From: Streptomyces lomondensis
Lineage (GTDB): Bacteria > Actinomycetota > Actinomycetes > Streptomycetales > Streptomycetaceae
NCBI RefSeq assembly: GCF_014651035.1
Contig: NZ_BMWC01000001.1
Span: 62,001-126,000 of the forward strand
DNA length: 64,000 bases
Direction of reading: 5' to 3'
Shown: positions 62,247-64,000 of the stretch, piece after piece
Numbering within the stretch: the first letter of the stretch is position 1
Layout of the letters: each line of letters begins with the position of its first letter
Notes under the pieces: model-generated
What the model was told of the DNA's origin: nothing
What the model saw: the letters and a program-made list of their open reading frames with translations, nothing else
Databases searched by the model: none
Position numbers and translations under genes: made by a program

Positions 62247-62832
62247 CTCGGTCCGTCCTGATCGGGAAGGCGTGGGTGTGGAAGCGGACCTGCTCGGCGC
62301 CCGGGGTGTCCTCGTCGGTCGCGCGGTCGCGGTATGACTCGACCAGTGTGTGCATCTTCTCGACGAGCTCTCGCGTCAGGTCGGGCGTCAGTCGCAGCGT
62401 GAAGCTGCTCATGTCCCCGACGTGGCGCCACTCTTCGGACCATGAGGCACGGTTGCCCAGCCAGGTCGACAGGTCCCGGGTCTGCGTGGTGGCGACCTCG
62501 TGGAGGTACAGGTCCGCCGCCCCGCGTACGACCGGGTCCGAGTCGTTGAGCAAGGTTTCGTCGAAACGCAGGCCGCGGTGCACCGCCTTCCACCACCGCT
62601 CGCGCCCCTTGCCCCGCTCTGGGGCGTCCTCGACGAAGCCGTACTCCGCGAGTTGGCGCAGGTGGTAGCTGGTGACGCCGCTGGACTCGCCGAGCTTCGC
62701 CGCCAGCTGCGAGGCGGTGGCCGGGCCGCCGAAGCGCAGGGCGTCCAGGAGCTGCATCCGCAGGGGGTGCGCGAGTCCGCGCAGGGATCGGGCGTCGAGC
62801 TGCCGTACCTGCGGGTTCTGGGATTCGGTCAC
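62236..62832 (-). CDS. ArsR-family transcriptional regulator
   Basis: A 198-residue regulator: winged helix-turn-helix at about 12-80 (RSLRGLAHPLRMQLLDALR, ASQLAAKLGESSGVTSYHLRQL), followed by a longer C-terminal helical part than classic ArsR. No Cys metal site, so it probably does not sense arsenic. GTG 62832 lies six bases after the -10 element TAGCTT on the minus strand (62844-62839), which is inside its own repeated operator: a leaderless, autoregulated gene (inference). Confidence 0.86.
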   Translation of the reverse strand: MTESQNPQVRQLDARSLRGLAHPLRMQLLDALRFGGPATASQLAAKLGESSGVTSYHLRQLAEYGFVEDAPERGKGRERWWKAVHRGLRFDETLLNDSDPVVRGAADLYLHEVATTQTRDLSTWLGNRASWSEEWRHVGDMSSFTLRLTPDLTRELVEKMHTLVESYRDRATDEDTPGAEQVRFHTHAFPIRTDRDAP

Positions 62833-62833
62833 G

Positions 62834-62881
62834 ATGCAAAGCTATCCTTGCAAAGGAATCCTTGCAAGGATTTCTTTGCAA
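62834..62881. promoter_or_regulatory. Repeated operator and promoter of the arsR gene
   Basis: Fourteen-base units start at 62834 (ATGCAAAGCTATCC), 62848 (TTGCAAAGGAATCC) and 62862 (TTGCAAGGATTTCT). The stretch 62848-62881 is also a palindrome of 14-base arms with one mismatch around TTGCAA. On the minus strand -35 TTGCAA (62867-62862), 17 bases, -10 TAGCTT (62844-62839) is embedded in it. Confidence 0.8.
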
Positions 62882-62887
62882 CTCTCT

Positions 62888-63847
62888 CTACCCCTCCCTG
62901 ACCAACCCCTCCTCCACCATCCAGTCCAGCGCCACCTGATGCGGATCCTCGCCCTCCACATCCACCTTCGCGTTCAGGTCCCGCGCCACCGCGTTGCTCA
63001 GCCGCGCCGTCACCGGGTCCAGGACGTCCGCGATCGCCGGCCACTCCCTCAGCGTCTTCGCGTTGATCATCGGCGCGGCGTTGTAGTGGGGGAAGAACTT
63101 CCTGTCGTCGCCCATCACCACCAGGTTCATCGACTTGATGCGCCCGTCCGTGGTGAACACCTCCCCGTACGTACAACTCCCCTTCGCCGCCTGGGTGTAG
63201 ATGATCCCCGTGTCCATCTGGGTCACGTTCCGCGCCGGCAACGTCATCCCGTACGCCTTCTGCATGCCCGGCAACCCGTCCGCCCGGTTCGCGAACTCGA
63301 CCTCCACGCACAGCCTCACCGCGCCCGGGTCGGACTTCGCCAGCCTCGCCACGTCCGACAGGGTCTTCGTGCCGTACTTCTTCGCGTTCTCCCGGTTCAT
63401 CGCGAGCGCGTACGTGTTGTTCAGCGACGACGGCCGCAGCCAGCTCAGCCCGTTGGCCGCGTCGGCCTTCCGTACGGCCTCCCACTGTTCGCGCGGATCG
63501 GTGATCGGCCTGCTGTGCCCCAGGTACGTGATCCAGGCCGTGCCCGTGTACTCGTACCCGGCGTCCGCGTCGCCCTTGCGCACCGCCTCCCGGCTGCCGA
63601 CGGAGCCCTGGATGCCCGTGCGGTCGAGCACCTCCGCCCCGGCCGCCTCCAGGGCGATGCCCATGATCGCGCCGAGGATCAGCCCCTCGGTGAACGACTT
63701 CGAGGTCACCGTCAGCCTCGCGCCCGTCAGCGGCTCGCCCCGCCCGACCGACCCGGGCCGCACGTCGTCGGCCATGGGGGAGCCGCTGGTCAGGCCGCAG
63801 CCGGCGGCCATCAGCAACCCCATGACGAGGCACGCCCGGCGCCTCAT
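62888..63847 (-). CDS. Glycine-betaine/choline-type ABC binding lipoprotein (ProX/OpuBC)
   Basis: A 319-residue lipoprotein: lipobox LMAAGC near residue 12-17, then an OpuBC-type binding domain (LTVTSKSFTEGLILGAIMG, DAGYEYTGTAWITYLG in parts) for quaternary ammonium osmoprotectants. The ATG at 63847 overlaps the stop of the permease (ATGA), so it is the last gene of an osmoprotectant transport operon. The expected aromatic cage residues cannot be confirmed by eye. Confidence 0.85.
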   Translation of the reverse strand: MRRRACLVMGLLMAAGCGLTSGSPMADDVRPGSVGRGEPLTGARLTVTSKSFTEGLILGAIMGIALEAAGAEVLDRTGIQGSVGSREAVRKGDADAGYEYTGTAWITYLGHSRPITDPREQWEAVRKADAANGLSWLRPSSLNNTYALAMNRENAKKYGTKTLSDVARLAKSDPGAVRLCVEVEFANRADGLPGMQKAYGMTLPARNVTQMDTGIIYTQAAKGSCTYGEVFTTDGRIKSMNLVVMGDDRKFFPHYNAAPMINAKTLREWPAIADVLDPVTARLSNAVARDLNAKVDVEGEDPHQVALDWMVEEGLVREG

Positions 63848-64000
63848 GCCCGCAACCCCCGCGGCCGCAGCAGCAGTTCCGCCAGTGACGCCAGCCAGTC
63901 CACCAGCAGTGCCAGCACCACCGTGAGGACCGAGCCCAGGACCAGTACCGGCATCCGCTGGTTGGTGATCCCGGTCGTGATCAGCACGCCGAGGCCGCCG
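63844..64000 (-). CDS. OpuB-type ABC permease, C-terminal fragment
   Basis: The last 51 residues of a permease run in from the right edge: GGLGVLITTGITNQRMPVLV, a hydrophobic helix VLGSVLTVVLALLVDWLASL and the basic tail RPRGLRA. This matches the end of OpuBB/OpuBD-type permeases. The start lies beyond the window. Overlaps the binding-protein start by four bases. Confidence 0.8.
   Translation of the reverse strand, partial: GGLGVLITTGITNQRMPVLVLGSVLTVVLALLVDWLASLAELLLRPRGLRA

Overview
The window is chromosomal DNA of a Streptomyces. The GC content is very high, starts are often GTG or TTG, leucine TTA codons are almost absent, and the gene order prfB, LAETG protein, ftsE, ftsX, smpB, ssrA, then later matA-matB, narK-nnaR, sigU-rsuA, helR, malic enzyme, hupA, murA matches what I remember of the Streptomyces coelicolor SCO2940-SCO2975 core region. 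That synteny is recalled, not searched.

Left part (1-10.6 kb) is core biology: a truncated FHA protein divergent from the kinase pair pkaA and pkaB, release factor 2 (prfB), a sortase-anchored LAETG surface protein, the FtsE/FtsX division complex, an S41 protease with a TTA codon, and the trans-translation pair smpB and tmRNA (ssrA). From 10.6 to 15.2 kb, on the minus strand, lies a carbohydrate island: MFS exporter, GH31 alpha-xylosidase-like enzyme and its LacI repressor, with a perfect 18-bp palindromic operator in front of the enzyme gene. From 15.4 to 22.3 kb come a DUF2637 membrane protein, a LysR regulator and the matA-matB-acyltransferase group that makes the poly-N-acetylglucosamine-type hyphal matrix.

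From 22.35 to 25.27 kb is a tightly overlapping four-gene cassette with two WXG100/EspC-like proteins flanked by two unrecognised proteins that resemble each other; it looks like a small type VII secretion cargo unit. Then follow two membrane proteins, the nitrate transporter narK with its regulator nnaR, a CGNR zinc-finger protein, the ECF sigma factor sigU with anti-sigma rsuA, the RNA polymerase recycling ATPase helR (its ribosome site lies in a 13-bp inverted repeat), a structured non-coding RNA with a strong terminator, malic enzyme, hupA, murA, an AlgH/YqgE protein and a DUF3039 protein.

From 39.7 to 45.0 kb is a sugar ABC transporter (binding protein, two permeases, no ATPase) plus a GH20 hexosaminidase, behind a DasR-like operator, which points to chitin-derived sugar uptake. 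From 45.3 to 51.0 kb is a xanthine-dehydrogenase-like three-subunit operon that is odd in two ways: the 2Fe-2S subunit has a ~615-residue His/Gly/Pro-rich extension, and the large subunit lacks the catalytic glutamate and the glycine-rich molybdopterin loop. The right end is accessory: a P-loop kinase, a double SUKH-4 protein, MerR plus alpha/beta hydrolase, two MFS exporters, an RHH-Doc toxin-antitoxin pair, a DEAD/DEAH helicase, an IclR regulator, a Lon-like S16 protease, an ArsR regulator with a repeated operator and a tiny overlapping gene, and a glycine-betaine-type ABC binding protein with the tail of its permease. No insertion sequences, phage genes, rRNA, ordinary tRNA genes or CRISPR arrays were seen.
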